Assembly (NCBI GenBank): GCA_021203005.1
Contig: JAJQCB010000176.1
Coordinates: 1 to 32,280, forward strand
Reading direction: 5' to 3'
From: Clostridiales bacterium
Lineage (GTDB): Bacteria > Bacillota > Clostridia > Lachnospirales > Lachnospiraceae
Length of the DNA: 32,280 nt
In this document: positions 23,509 to 32,276 of the stretch, in pieces
Numbering within the stretch: position 1 is the first letter of the stretch
Layout: each line of letters opens with the position of its first letter
Notes under the pieces: generated by a model
The model's database searches: none
Told to the model about the DNA's origin: nothing
What the model saw: the letters and a program-made list of their open reading frames with translations, nothing else
Translations under genes and position numbers: made by a program

Positions 23509-23656
23509 TATATTTTCCGGTAACTTTGTAGGGACGTTTTTAGCGGAGACGAAATCCATCACTTAGTAAGACTTAGGCGCGAAGGCTTTCCCGAGCGTCT
23601 TAGTCACACTTAGTGATTAGTTCGTCGAAGCGTTGTCCCGGTTGCCTGAAAATATA
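23509..23656. repeat. 148-bp imperfect palindrome
   Basis: The outer arms TATTTTCCGGTAAC (23511-23524) and GTTGCCTGAAAATA (23641-23654) pair with two mismatches. GGGAC (23531) pairs with GTCCC (23635). GACGAA pairs with TTCGTC, and the stretch from ATCACTTAGT pairs with CACTTAGTGAT through to GCGC/GCG around a 14-nt tip. The inner arms match at 18 of 23 positions. It lies 40 bp downstream of the aminotransferase gene and upstream of the Sfp gene. It could be a small mobile repeat (MITE-like), a structured RNA or a transcript-stabilising hairpin. Confidence 0.75.
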
Positions 23657-23697
23657 ATGATTACATCTTCTGTATCCGTCCATATATCCTCAGATCA

Positions 23698-24882
23698 TCA
23701 CTTCTGATAGCGCTCATACAGCCTCTGGAATGCCGGCAGGCTCCTGCTCACCACCTCATCCGGCACACAGTAGGAGATACGCACCCAGCCCGGCCCGCAA
23801 AAAGCGGATCCCGGCGCCATCAGAATCTTCTCTTTCTTGGCCTCCTCGCAGAATTTTGCGTCATCCGGCTCCAACGCTTTCATAAAGAGATAAAACGCGC
23901 CGTCCGGGTGAATGCAGGTATACCCGATATCCACCAGGCCTTTATATAAAATATCTCTTGATTTTTTGTAAATACTGATATCCACAGAAGCATCCACACA
24001 CTTCAGCAGCATTTTCTGCTGCAGGGAGGGAGCATTCACGTAGCCAAGATAACGCATGGAAGCCGTCATACCCGCATACAGATCCTGCATATCCTCCACA
24101 CAGGGCTCCATGGCCAGATATCCGATCCGCTCGCCCGGGATGGAGAGTGCCTTACTGTAAGAGTAAACCACAATCGTGTTCTGATAATAGTGTGTCAGAT
24201 AAGGAACCTCCATATCATAAACCAGTTTCCGATACGGTTCATCCGCCACCAGGTAAATAGGATGTCCGTACTCTTCCTGTTTTTTCTTTAATATATCGGT
24301 CACGGCGATGATCGATTCTTCTGTGTAAACCGCACCGGTCGGATTGTTCGGTGTGTTGATAATCACGAAACGGGTCCGCGGACTTAAAGCCGCCTCAAAT
24401 GTCACGGGATCCGGCTGCTGCGTTTCCATATTGCAGCGGGCCGGAATCAGCTTCCCGTAGAGAGATTCCACATAACTTTTATACTCCCAGAAATACGGAG
24501 CAAATGTGACAACCTCGTCCCCCTGATCCAGCAGCGCGTTGGCAATCACCACAATCGCCGCTGCCGCGCCGACCGTCATAATAATGCCGTTCTCATCGTA
24601 ATTGCAGTCATATGTCTCATTCAGATACTTCGCGATGTGCGCCCGCACTTCCGGATGACCCACATTCGCCGGATACCCATGGAGCGATAATGCGTTCTCG
24701 CTATCCAATATCTCTTTCATCGACTCATTGACAATCGCCGGCGGTTCCACACTGGGATTGCCGATGGTAAAATTAAAAATGTTCTCCTTGCCGTATATCG
24801 CGGCAAGCTTCTTCCCCTCCTCAAAGATATCACGGATACAGACAGATGTATCCAGAGATCTCCGCAAACGTTTTGCTATCAT
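23698..24882 (-). CDS. PLP-dependent aminotransferase (class I, AspC-like)
   Basis: A 394-residue fold-type I aminotransferase. The substrate-binding start FNFTIGNPSVEPP, N180 (NTPNNPTGAVY), D214 (VADEPYRKL) and the PLP lysine K244 (SYSKALSIPGERIGY) are all present. The start at 24882 is supported by GCGGAGGAGAAAATT; longer frames add residues unlike the family. Relatives transfer amino groups between aspartate, aromatic or other amino acids and 2-oxoglutarate. Substrate choice is not decidable here. It is a single gene, with a strong palindrome about 100 bp upstream and the 148-bp palindrome downstream. Confidence 0.92.
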   Translation of the reverse strand: MIAKRLRRSLDTSVCIRDIFEEGKKLAAIYGKENIFNFTIGNPSVEPPAIVNESMKEILDSENALSLHGYPANVGHPEVRAHIAKYLNETYDCNYDENGIIMTVGAAAAIVVIANALLDQGDEVVTFAPYFWEYKSYVESLYGKLIPARCNMETQQPDPVTFEAALSPRTRFVIINTPNNPTGAVYTEESIIAVTDILKKKQEEYGHPIYLVADEPYRKLVYDMEVPYLTHYYQNTIVVYSYSKALSIPGERIGYLAMEPCVEDMQDLYAGMTASMRYLGYVNAPSLQQKMLLKCVDASVDISIYKKSRDILYKGLVDIGYTCIHPDGAFYLFMKALEPDDAKFCEEAKKEKILMAPGSAFCGPGWVRISYCVPDEVVSRSLPAFQRLYERYQK

Positions 24883-24982
24883 AATTTTCTCCTCCGCTAT
24901 GTTGTTACCGGCCGTATCGCTCTCTTTCCGCATGATCTGTCTGATTCCTCCATGCAGGACGGATAGCAGAACCGCCAATAAA

Positions 24983-25020
24983 TTTGCCGCCTAAACGCGT
25001 TAACGCTTTAGCGCGGCAAA
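24983..25020. repeat. 38-bp palindrome upstream of the aminotransferase
   Basis: TTTGCCGC, CTAAA and the self-complementary GCGTTAACGC are followed by TTTAG and GCGGCAAA, with one unpaired C on each side. This makes a strong hairpin about 100 bp upstream of the aminotransferase start. No T-run follows on the minus strand, so it is not a standard terminator; an operator or leader hairpin is more likely. Confidence 0.7.
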
Positions 25021-25150
25021 TCTATCGATTATCATAGCACATCCTTCACAAAAAAGAAAGAGGAAAATGATAGTTTCTTTACGTAGATTTTTTGCAAAGT
25101 TTATTTTCAACCAGTACAACAGACTTCAGGCTAAGCCTTTAATAGCAACG

Positions 25151-25185
25151 AAAAAAGACGACACCGCCTGTAAAGCTGTGCCGCC
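25151..25185 (-). terminator. Terminator of the NlpC/P60 gene
   Basis: On the minus strand GGCGGCAC and GTGTCGTC pair (six Watson-Crick and two G-U pairs) around a 13-nt loop and are followed by six T. It lies about 35 bp past the stop of the gene ending at 25219. Confidence 0.75.
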
Positions 25186-25218
25186 ACATTTACAATTTGT
25201 TCACTATACTATCTATTC

Positions 25219-26496
25219 CTAGAAGATTCTCCGCACTGCCAGAATCGACTTATATGTCGCAGTCGTATACTTAATACCGCCATCCGGATAAGGTTTGGAA
25301 TTGGATGCATTCACAATCGTGTTATTTCCAACATAGATGCCTACATGTCCGCTGTAGCAGACGATGTCACCCGGCTGCATGTCCGACACAGATACCGCAT
25401 AGCCCACAGAGCGAAGCGCGCTGGAACTGTGAGGAAGTGATACGCCAAAGTGTGCATATACGCTCATGACGAAACCGGAACAGTCACATCCGCTGGTCAG
25501 GCTGGTGCCGCCATACACATAAGGGTTGCCGATAAACTGGCATGCATAATTCGCAACCGCGGAACCGGATCCGCTGCTGGACGTACTGGAACTGGATGAG
25601 CTGCTCGAACCACTCGAACTGCTGCTGGAGTCGGAGCTGCTGCCGGAGTCGGAGCTACTGCTGGAGTCGGAGCTGCTGCTCGTACTTGAAGAACTGCCCG
25701 AACTGCTGGCGGAACTGCTGCTCGATGATACGCTGGACGATCCGCTGGTAACGGAACCAACCGTCGTCGTTGCCGCCGCTGCCTGAGCCTCCGCAATGAT
25801 CGCGTTCTGCTCTTTGATCGTCTCCTGATACTGGGCTGCAAGGCTTTCCGCCTCGGCCAGCTTAGTCTCATAATCATCCAGCTCACTGCTCTTCTGCGCT
25901 TTTACTTCCTCAAGCTCTTCCTGCTGCTCCTCATATGTAGCCTGAATCTCTTCCAGCTCAGCTTCTTCCTGCTGCACCTGCTCTACCAGGTTCTCCACCT
26001 CCAGCTTGGTATTCTGATACTCTACCAGAAGGCTTCTGTCATACTCATATACCGTAGAATAACTCTCAATCTTATTTAACACATCCGCAAAACTGTCTGC
26101 ACCCATCAGTGCTGTCAGGAAAGAAGAGTCACCATTCTCGTACATATAAACAATCCGGTCTTTCATGGATTCATACTGTTCTTCTTCCGTCGCTTTTGCC
26201 TCTTCCAAATCTGCCTCGGCCTGTGCCAGCTCTACCTTTTTATTCTCAATATCGTCTTTCGTCGTCTCGATATTAATAAGCACTTCGACCAGTTCCGAAT
26301 CCAGCTCATCAATCTGAGTCTGCAGCTCAGCCTGCTTGGATTCGATGCTGCTGATCTGTGACTGTACGGAGCTCAGGTTGCTCTCTGCTTCGCTTTTCTT
26401 GCTCTTTGCCTCTGAGAGGCTTGTCGCGCCCACCGCCTGTGTGCAGCCCAGTGCCATCACAATTATCAGACCAAGTGCCACCAATCTCTTTCTCAT
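25219..26496 (-). CDS. Secreted NlpC/P60 peptidoglycan endopeptidase with coiled coil
   Basis: A 425-residue secreted enzyme. A signal peptide (MRKRLVALGLIIVMALGCTQ) is followed by a long coiled coil (about 28-255, as in PcsB/CwlO-type proteins). A serine-rich linker spans about 258-325, and the C-terminal NlpC/P60 domain holds C339 (CDCSGFV), H384 (SGHVGIYVG) and N396 in IVNAS as the probable catalytic set. It should cut stem peptides of peptidoglycan; coiled coils of this kind usually couple to FtsEX. The ATG at 26496 follows GGAAGGAATATTTT. It has its own promoter and terminator and lies beside sipL. Confidence 0.93.
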   Translation of the reverse strand: MRKRLVALGLIIVMALGCTQAVGATSLSEAKSKKSEAESNLSSVQSQISSIESKQAELQTQIDELDSELVEVLINIETTKDDIENKKVELAQAEADLEEAKATEEEQYESMKDRIVYMYENGDSSFLTALMGADSFADVLNKIESYSTVYEYDRSLLVEYQNTKLEVENLVEQVQQEEAELEEIQATYEEQQEELEEVKAQKSSELDDYETKLAEAESLAAQYQETIKEQNAIIAEAQAAAATTTVGSVTSGSSSVSSSSSSASSSGSSSSTSSSSDSSSSSDSGSSSDSSSSSSGSSSSSSSSTSSSGSGSAVANYACQFIGNPYVYGGTSLTSGCDCSGFVMSVYAHFGVSLPHSSSALRSVGYAVSVSDMQPGDIVCYSGHVGIYVGNNTIVNASNSKPYPDGGIKYTTATYKSILAVRRIF

Positions 26497-26585
26497 AAAA
26501 TATTCCTTCCCTGTCTCGTCTATCAAAAATCTTTCTGTGATCTGTAAGCCACCAAAAAGAGCTGATTTGCTCTCGACGATTCACA

Positions 26586-26614
26586 GTATAACACCAATCT
26601 TTCCGAATTTCAAT
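26586..26614 (-). promoter_or_regulatory. Sigma-A promoter of the NlpC/P60 gene
   Basis: On the minus strand TTGAAA (26609-26614) and TATACT (26586-26591) are separated by exactly 17 nt, about 90 bp ahead of the start codon. Confidence 0.7.
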
Positions 26615-26678
26615 ACAAACAGACATTTTTCAGAAATATTTCACAGTTTTTTGTAATATTTTTGTAACAACCTATGCA

Positions 26679-28244
26679 CTATATCCTGCCCGGCAGCTGT
26701 TTCATCAACAATATCTTTTTCCCGGGAGAAACAGAATCCGCCTCCAGATGATTCAGATTCCGGATTTCGCTGACCGTAGTCCGGTACTGCTTTGCAATAT
26801 TCCACAGAGAATCTCCCGGCATCAGTGTCAGCCCGACCATAGACGGCTGTGCGCGCCACGACTCCGGATCCGGATCTGTTTCTTCAATCTTTGTGATGCA
26901 TTCCAGCTCATTCAGAGCGACTGCCATTGCCTCCAGACGAATCACCGCCTGCACCTCCACTTCCCTGCTGTTTTTCATCAGGAAAGATAACGCCTGCAGC
27001 GAATGCTGCAGTCCAATATCATCATCCGCCTGCAATCCGGGGATTTCAACGAGATGACTGAAAGGCAATATCCCTTCCATTGCTTCGAGCGGCGCGCTGT
27101 CGCTGGCTGTCAGGTACAGGATGCAGATCCGCACGACCCCCTCCACCTGTATTCCTTCCGCCGTGTAACTTATACGGTCAATCTCCTCCGCACCAAAGCC
27201 CGCACAAATCTGCAGGATATCACTATCCTGACTCTGAATCCGTATCGTATCGTTCACCCGGCAGGAGGATTCATTTTTCATGCGCAGGCCGGTGCATATC
27301 ACCTGATTTTTATGTAGTACCAGATCACTGTCCAGAGCGTAAGCATCCCGCAGGACTTCCCTTTTTTGTTCCTCATACATCCGGATATCAGCCAGAAGGG
27401 CCGCTTCCGCCAGAACCGTCCGTGCCTCTCCATCCTCATCGCTTCCTGCGCTGCAGGACAGGTTCTGCACCCGCGCCGCTATACAGGAAACCAGATCACT
27501 GTCAGTCTCCGGCACCTCAAATTCACAATGAAATGGAACTTTTTCCGTGAACCACTGGAGATTGTCACTTTCTTCCCCCACATAGGCGATAAAAATCTGA
27601 AGCTCTCCCTGTACAACCAACATTCCCGGCGACAAACGGCGGTCCATCCCAAAAACCTGCGCCTGCTGCCACAGAATCTGCCGGATGTTCGGCTTGTTGG
27701 AGGGAATACGGACTTCCTCCCGGATCATGCAGCTTTCTTTTCCGTGATAGCGCAGTTCCAGAAACTCCTGTTCCTCCACCCGCTGCTCCGGCGGATTTTC
27801 CATATCGACACCACCCGGCATATCAACGTCGTACCGCCGCCTCGCCTCAGCCCGCAGATTCAGCAGCGCACGAATGTTCATCTTTCTGGAATTGGCAATC
27901 CGAACCGACAAATCTTCCAGAACCGGCTCGACGCTGACCAGATCAAATTCATCCATCTCCTCCACGGCAAGAGTTTCCTGGAATGGGATCTCTCCGTCCA
28001 GACTTGCGATCTTCCAGGCATTCTGATCGGTTTTATAAAGGACACGGTAGCGCACTCCGCCTCTGACCATCACATGACCCGGACCGGATTTTATCTCATC
28101 CACCCGGATATCTCCGTCGGTCAATATCACAGAAAAGAGATCCGGCAGAAAATCCGGCAGATGATATACTTCGTCAAACGTCGCCTGGGCTGAGGCGGTG
28201 CCCTGTTTTCGCTCCATCTGTATCTGGGTTGTAATTAATTCCAT
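26679..28244 (-). CDS. sipL: SipL-like spore morphogenesis protein (DUF3794 plus LysM)
   Basis: A 521-residue protein made of repeated DUF3794 domains (for example DIRVDEIKSGPGHVMVRGGV near 45 and GIQVEGVVRICILYLTASDS near 390) and a C-terminal LysM domain (about 470-516, MPGDSLWNIAKQYRTTVSEI). This is the layout of Clostridioides difficile SipL, which binds SpoIVA through its LysM domain and is needed for coat attachment to the forespore. It is therefore good evidence that the organism forms endospores. The ATG at 28244 follows CAGGGAGGAAAGCA. No sporulation promoter was identified, and the PrcB-like lipoprotein gene lies just upstream. Confidence 0.88.
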   Translation of the reverse strand: MELITTQIQMERKQGTASAQATFDEVYHLPDFLPDLFSVILTDGDIRVDEIKSGPGHVMVRGGVRYRVLYKTDQNAWKIASLDGEIPFQETLAVEEMDEFDLVSVEPVLEDLSVRIANSRKMNIRALLNLRAEARRRYDVDMPGGVDMENPPEQRVEEQEFLELRYHGKESCMIREEVRIPSNKPNIRQILWQQAQVFGMDRRLSPGMLVVQGELQIFIAYVGEESDNLQWFTEKVPFHCEFEVPETDSDLVSCIAARVQNLSCSAGSDEDGEARTVLAEAALLADIRMYEEQKREVLRDAYALDSDLVLHKNQVICTGLRMKNESSCRVNDTIRIQSQDSDILQICAGFGAEEIDRISYTAEGIQVEGVVRICILYLTASDSAPLEAMEGILPFSHLVEIPGLQADDDIGLQHSLQALSFLMKNSREVEVQAVIRLEAMAVALNELECITKIEETDPDPESWRAQPSMVGLTLMPGDSLWNIAKQYRTTVSEIRNLNHLEADSVSPGKKILLMKQLPGRI

Positions 28245-28297
28245 TGCTTTCCTCCCTGAAAAAATATATGTCTGGTTCTGACTTTATGTCCCCTGTA

Positions 28298-28708
28298 TCA
28301 TTCAAAGATTACGTTTTCCTCTAAGCGTTCTGTTTTTATCACAAGATATGGATAGCTCACCGCTTTTTCTACTTCTTCGCCGCTCTCAGGCCCGATCAGC
28401 TCCGCCTTAAAATAAATCGCATTGTCGGCCAGGTACAATTCCCTCATCTGAATGCTGTACCCGCCGGTCTCCTGCATTCCGAACCCGCGGACGATATAAA
28501 GGTAGTCGTCCTCGCGGTACGTCATCTTCAGATCATCGGTCTTGTTTTCCTCAATTTCCTCCGCAAGTGTCTCCGGTATCTCTGATTCTGCAAGAACCGT
28601 ATATTCCAGGTCACGGACTTTTTCCGTTCCCGCCTTTTTCAGCGTGCATCCGCAAAACGAAAATGCAGCCAGGATAACAATCAGCAAAAGCATCCGCTTT
28701 TTCCCCAT
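28298..28708 (-). CDS. Lipoprotein with PrcB-like domain
   Basis: A 136-residue lipoprotein from the ATG at 28708 (GAGGGAAG eight bases upstream; an earlier ATG at 28726 has a poorer site). The signal ends in SFCGC with C21 lipidated. The mature part has the PrcB_C pattern: DDYLYIVRGFGMQETGGYSI followed by a hydrophobic C-terminal strand (YPYLVIKTERLEE). PrcB-type domains accompany a protease complex in Treponema, but their role in Firmicutes is not established. It is followed after 53 bp by the sipL gene on the same strand, so the two may be co-transcribed. Confidence 0.78.
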   Translation of the reverse strand: MGKKRMLLLIVILAAFSFCGCTLKKAGTEKVRDLEYTVLAESEIPETLAEEIEENKTDDLKMTYREDDYLYIVRGFGMQETGGYSIQMRELYLADNAIYFKAELIGPESGEEVEKAVSYPYLVIKTERLEENVIFE

Positions 28709-28804
28709 GAACCATACTTCCCTCATGATTCCTTATTTCATTGTATGAACGGAATAAAAATGTTATGAGCCCTATTTCCGGAATGCATCTGAAATCTTTT
28801 CTAT

Positions 28805-28833
28805 TTGACGATTCTGACAAAACATGATAGAGT
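28805..28833 (+). promoter_or_regulatory. Possible promoter of plsC
   Basis: TTGACG (28805-28810) and TAGAGT (28828-28833) are separated by 17 nt, about 85 bp before the plsC start. The -10 match is only four of six. Confidence 0.4.
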
Positions 28834-28917
28834 GGATTTGTATGTGTATCAATAGAAATGACCATCTGTCTTTCACACATTTATAAAAAAAGTAACGCCG
28901 TGGGAGGATGCGAAAAA

Positions 28918-29652
28918 ATGCTAAGGACAATCGCAGCGGTAAGTTTTGCTGTTTTATATCTGATTTTAGGAATACCGGTATTGGGAATTGAATATCTGAT
29001 TGGAAAAGTAAATCCGTACAGGCGGGACATCAGTAGCCTGCGAATGGTGCAATGGGCGTTCCGGGTGATCAACCATATCTGCGGTGTAAAAACGACTGTG
29101 ATCGGCTTTGACAACATTCCAACAGATCAGGCTGTACTGTATGTGGCAAATCACAACAGCTATTTTGACATTATCATTACATATTCCATGTGCCCGACGC
29201 TTACCGGATACATTTCCAAAGACGACATTGAAAAAGTGCCTCTGCTGAACATCTGGATGAAACGGCTCTACTGCCTGTTTATGAATCGGGATGATGTAAA
29301 GCAGAGCCTGAAAGTGATTCTGAAAGGTGCGGAGCAGGTCAAAAACGGAATTTCCATGTGTGTCTTCCCGGAGGGCACCCGGGGAACTTCGGAAGAAATG
29401 CTTCCTTTTAAAAACGGTAGTATGAAGATCGCGGAAAAAACCGGATGTCCGGTCATTCCCATCGCCATCTCAAATACGCGGAAAATCATCGGAGATCACT
29501 TCCCACGCGTGATTCCGACTCATGTAATTGTGGAGTACGGCACACCCATCTATCCCAATGAGCTTTCAAAAGAGGAGCGGAAATCATTGGGAAAGATTAC
29601 GCAAAACGCCATCCAGAAGATGCTGGACCGCGCCGCCGCGGAGCGCGTCTGA
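28918..29652 (+). CDS. plsC: 1-acyl-sn-glycerol-3-phosphate acyltransferase
   Basis: A 244-residue membrane-associated enzyme that adds the second acyl chain to lysophosphatidic acid, making phosphatidic acid. An N-terminal hydrophobic segment (4-28) precedes the HX4D catalytic motif NHNSYFD (H79, D84) and the substrate motif FPEGTR (150-155). The third conserved block is IPIAISNTRKII. I start at the ATG 28918 because GGGAGGATGCGAAAAA precedes it; a frame from 28858 would add 20 residues without family resemblance. The gene is alone on the plus strand here and converges with murF. Confidence 0.93.
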   Translation: MLRTIAAVSFAVLYLILGIPVLGIEYLIGKVNPYRRDISSLRMVQWAFRVINHICGVKTTVIGFDNIPTDQAVLYVANHNSYFDIIITYSMCPTLTGYISKDDIEKVPLLNIWMKRLYCLFMNRDDVKQSLKVILKGAEQVKNGISMCVFPEGTRGTSEEMLPFKNGSMKIAEKTGCPVIPIAISNTRKIIGDHFPRVIPTHVIVEYGTPIYPNELSKEERKSLGKITQNAIQKMLDRAAAERV

Positions 29653-29723
29653 TAAAAGTAACAAAATCCGGGCCGTTACACATCATTGTATACAAACCGG
29701 AAAAATCAGGCGGGCTTCCTGTT

Positions 29724-31145
29724 CTATGATTCCCCGCCAGCTTCATCCGCCCAGGTTTTCAGCGCGCGGACAATCTCAGAAAACTGCATAAAGTGGGATG
29801 CTTTCACCAGAACAGTATCCCCTTTTTTTATGCAGGAACACAGGGCGGCAAGCAGTGTCTCCCTGTTTTCACAGTGCTGTGCGCGGCATCCCGCCGAGGC
29901 GGCTTTCGCCAGTTCCGCAGACAGCTCACCCGAACAGAAAACAAGGTCAATCCCTTTCCCCGCAGCGTATTCTCCCACCTCACGGTGAAGCGCTCTCTCG
30001 TCTTTTCCAAGCTCGCCCATATCTCCCAGAACCGCGATTTTCCTTCCCTCTGTCTGACTGAGCACATCCAGAGAAGCTTTCATCGATACCGGATTCGCAT
30101 TGTAACAGTCGTCGATAATCACAATGCCGCCCGCCTCAATGAGATTGGTTCTTCCCGCAATAGTCTTCGCCCCGGCAATTCCGGCGCAGATTTCTGCATG
30201 CGTCAGCCCCAGCGCATCACCCACACAGGCTGCAGCACAGGCATTATAAATATTGTGAAGACCGGGAATCGGCTCGTGAATCCGGCAATTCTCCGCCTGT
30301 GTCCCATGAAAATGAAGCACTGCATCCATTCCCCGGACGCCGTGATTCTCTATGGAATCCGCCGTCACAAAATATGTATAACCTGATGGTTTCTCAGCGC
30401 TGCCATCATACACAAAATACCGCGTGGGGACGACTCCCCTGACTTCCCCGATCGCAGATAACTTATCATCATTTCCATTTAAGACAACCACACCGTCCGG
30501 CTTTAAATAATCAAAAATCTCGGATTTTGCCCTGAGAACGCCGTCCCGGTCAATGAGATTCTCCAGGTGGCACTGGCCGATATTGGTCATAACACAGATA
30601 TCCGGCCGTGTCATCTTTGCCAGACGGTGCATCTCACCGAAATCAGAAATCCCCATCTCTACCACAGCCGCCTCATGTTCCGAACGGATGCGAAGCAGCG
30701 TCAGAGGCAGTCCGATCTCATTATTAAAATTGCCCTCCGTCTTCAGCACACAATACTTCTGTTCCAGCACGGCGGCAATCATCTCCTTGGTACTGGTCTT
30801 GCCCACACTTCCGGCAATACCCACAACCGGTATCGCCAGTGTGGACCGGTAATATTCCGCGATATCTTTAAGCGCCTGCGGACAGGACTCTACCAGAATA
30901 TACGGCCCGGCAGGGTTCTCCAGGATTTCTTCGGACAAAACAGCCGCCGCTCCCTTGTCAAACACATCCGGGATAAAACGGTGTCCGTCCACGCGCTCAC
31001 CGCGCATGGCCACATAGAGGAATCCCTCCTGCACCTGACGGCTGTCGATGACGACACCGTCCACTTCCCGGTCAAGGACCGTATCCTCCCCGTAAAATGT
31101 GCCCCGGCAGGCCTTTCTGATATGATCCAAAGACATTTCTTTCAT
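29724..31145 (-). CDS. murF: UDP-N-acetylmuramoyl-tripeptide--D-Ala-D-Ala ligase
   Basis: A 473-residue Mur ligase that joins D-alanyl-D-alanine to the UDP-MurNAc tripeptide, the last cytoplasmic step of the peptidoglycan precursor. The ATP loop GIAGSVGKTST (109-119), NFNNEIGLP (139-147), the HLENL segment with the carbamylated-lysine region (RAKSEIF, 205-211) and DDCYNANPVSM (345-355) are all as in MurF. The ribosome site AAGGAG overlaps the stop of ddl, so the two genes are coupled, fitting because Ddl makes the MurF substrate. Confidence 0.97.
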   Translation of the reverse strand: MKEMSLDHIRKACRGTFYGEDTVLDREVDGVVIDSRQVQEGFLYVAMRGERVDGHRFIPDVFDKGAAAVLSEEILENPAGPYILVESCPQALKDIAEYYRSTLAIPVVGIAGSVGKTSTKEMIAAVLEQKYCVLKTEGNFNNEIGLPLTLLRIRSEHEAAVVEMGISDFGEMHRLAKMTRPDICVMTNIGQCHLENLIDRDGVLRAKSEIFDYLKPDGVVVLNGNDDKLSAIGEVRGVVPTRYFVYDGSAEKPSGYTYFVTADSIENHGVRGMDAVLHFHGTQAENCRIHEPIPGLHNIYNACAAACVGDALGLTHAEICAGIAGAKTIAGRTNLIEAGGIVIIDDCYNANPVSMKASLDVLSQTEGRKIAVLGDMGELGKDERALHREVGEYAAGKGIDLVFCSGELSAELAKAASAGCRAQHCENRETLLAALCSCIKKGDTVLVKASHFMQFSEIVRALKTWADEAGGES

Positions 31146-31155
31146 ATCATGCTCC

Positions 31156-32217
31156 TTAATCGTATTTTGTCTCGTACTTTTTCAGTGAAATCTGCATCAG
31201 CTTCTCACACAGCTCCCCAAAGTCCAGGCCGACCACCGCAGCCTCCTGCGGAAGCAGGCTGGTGGGCGTCATGCCGGGGAGCGTGTTGGCCTCCAGACAG
31301 AACAGTTCATTTTTATCATTTAACAGGAAATCCATGCGGGAATAGGTATCCAGACCCAGCGTCTCACAGACCTGCACTGCAATCTCCTGCATCCTGTGTG
31401 CAATCTCATCAGGCAGGTCGGCCGGGCAGGTCTCAACAGTGCTCCCCGCCTTATATTTATTTGCATAGTCGTAGAATCCCTCGATAGGCGCGATCTCAAT
31501 AACCGGAAGCGGCTGAAAGTCAATCACTCCCACGGAAAACTCCCGCCCTTTCACATAATCTTCTACAATCACTTTTTCCTCAAACTGAAAAGCATGATCC
31601 AATGCTTCCTCATACTCCGCTTCCGTACGGACGATGGAAACGCCGATACTGGAACCGCCGCAGCATGGTTTTACCACACAGGGGAGCGTCAGGCCTGTCT
31701 CCGCCAGCGTGCGCGGTTCCGTCTTTTCCATAGAAATACCGTGGGGCGTCGGAATGCCTGCCGCCTCAAAAAGCTCCTTGGAAATCCCCTTATCCATAGC
31801 AAGAGCGCTGCTTAAGTATCCGGTGCCGGTATAGCGGATGCCAAAGAGATCAAAAACAGCCTGAATCTTGCCGTTCTCCCCGTTTTCCCCGTGCAGCGCC
31901 ATAAATACCAGATCCGCCGCCTGGCAGATCTGTATCACATTCGGCCCGAAAAAGCAGTCCGACTGATCTTTCCGCATTGCCTTCACCCGGGCGAGATCCG
32001 GAGCCTGCGTCGGAATCACACTGACCTCCACACTCGCCTCCTTTGAGTGGAGAAAGATATCCGTGATATCACACTCCTCCTCACCATATCCCATAAAAAC
32101 ATCCAGCATAATCACTGCATGTCCTCTCTCCCGCAGCGCCTGGGTCACCATGCTTCCTGTCGTAAGGGAAACATCCCGCTCCGTACTCAATCCTCCGGCC
32201 AAAACCACGATATTCAT
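31156..32217 (-). CDS. ddl: D-alanine--D-alanine ligase
   Basis: A 353-residue ATP-grasp enzyme making D-Ala-D-Ala for MurF. The N-terminal GGLSTERDVSL motif (8-18), HGENGENG (109-116), the ATP-grasp GGSSIGVS (187-194) and metal ligands in EANTLPGMT (309-317) are present. FYDYANKY (248-255) resembles the omega loop of D-Ala-selective ligases, so it is probably not a VanA-type lactate ligase. The ATG at 32217 follows AGTAGGAGAATACATACTT. It is the first gene seen of a ddl-murF operon; its promoter is near or beyond the window edge. Confidence 0.96.
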   Translation of the reverse strand: MNIVVLAGGLSTERDVSLTTGSMVTQALRERGHAVIMLDVFMGYGEEECDITDIFLHSKEASVEVSVIPTQAPDLARVKAMRKDQSDCFFGPNVIQICQAADLVFMALHGENGENGKIQAVFDLFGIRYTGTGYLSSALAMDKGISKELFEAAGIPTPHGISMEKTEPRTLAETGLTLPCVVKPCCGGSSIGVSIVRTEAEYEEALDHAFQFEEKVIVEDYVKGREFSVGVIDFQPLPVIEIAPIEGFYDYANKYKAGSTVETCPADLPDEIAHRMQEIAVQVCETLGLDTYSRMDFLLNDKNELFCLEANTLPGMTPTSLLPQEAAVVGLDFGELCEKLMQISLKKYETKYD

Positions 32218-32259
32218 AAGTATGTATTCTCCTACTACAATGTATTTATGGGTTAGATA

Positions 32260-32276
32260 CCTTACAGCCAGTAAGG
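32260..32276. repeat. Perfect hairpin upstream of ddl
   Basis: CCTTAC (32260-32265) and GTAAGG (32271-32276) pair perfectly around AGCCA, 43 bp before the ddl start. It may be a leader hairpin or part of an upstream terminator cut off by the window edge. Confidence 0.5.

Noticed and set aside
31156-32217. VanA/VanG-type D-Ala-D-Lac or D-Ala-D-Ser ligase
   Set aside because: The FYDYANKY loop and coupling to murF fit a housekeeping D-Ala-D-Ala ligase, and no vanH, vanX or vanT genes are present.
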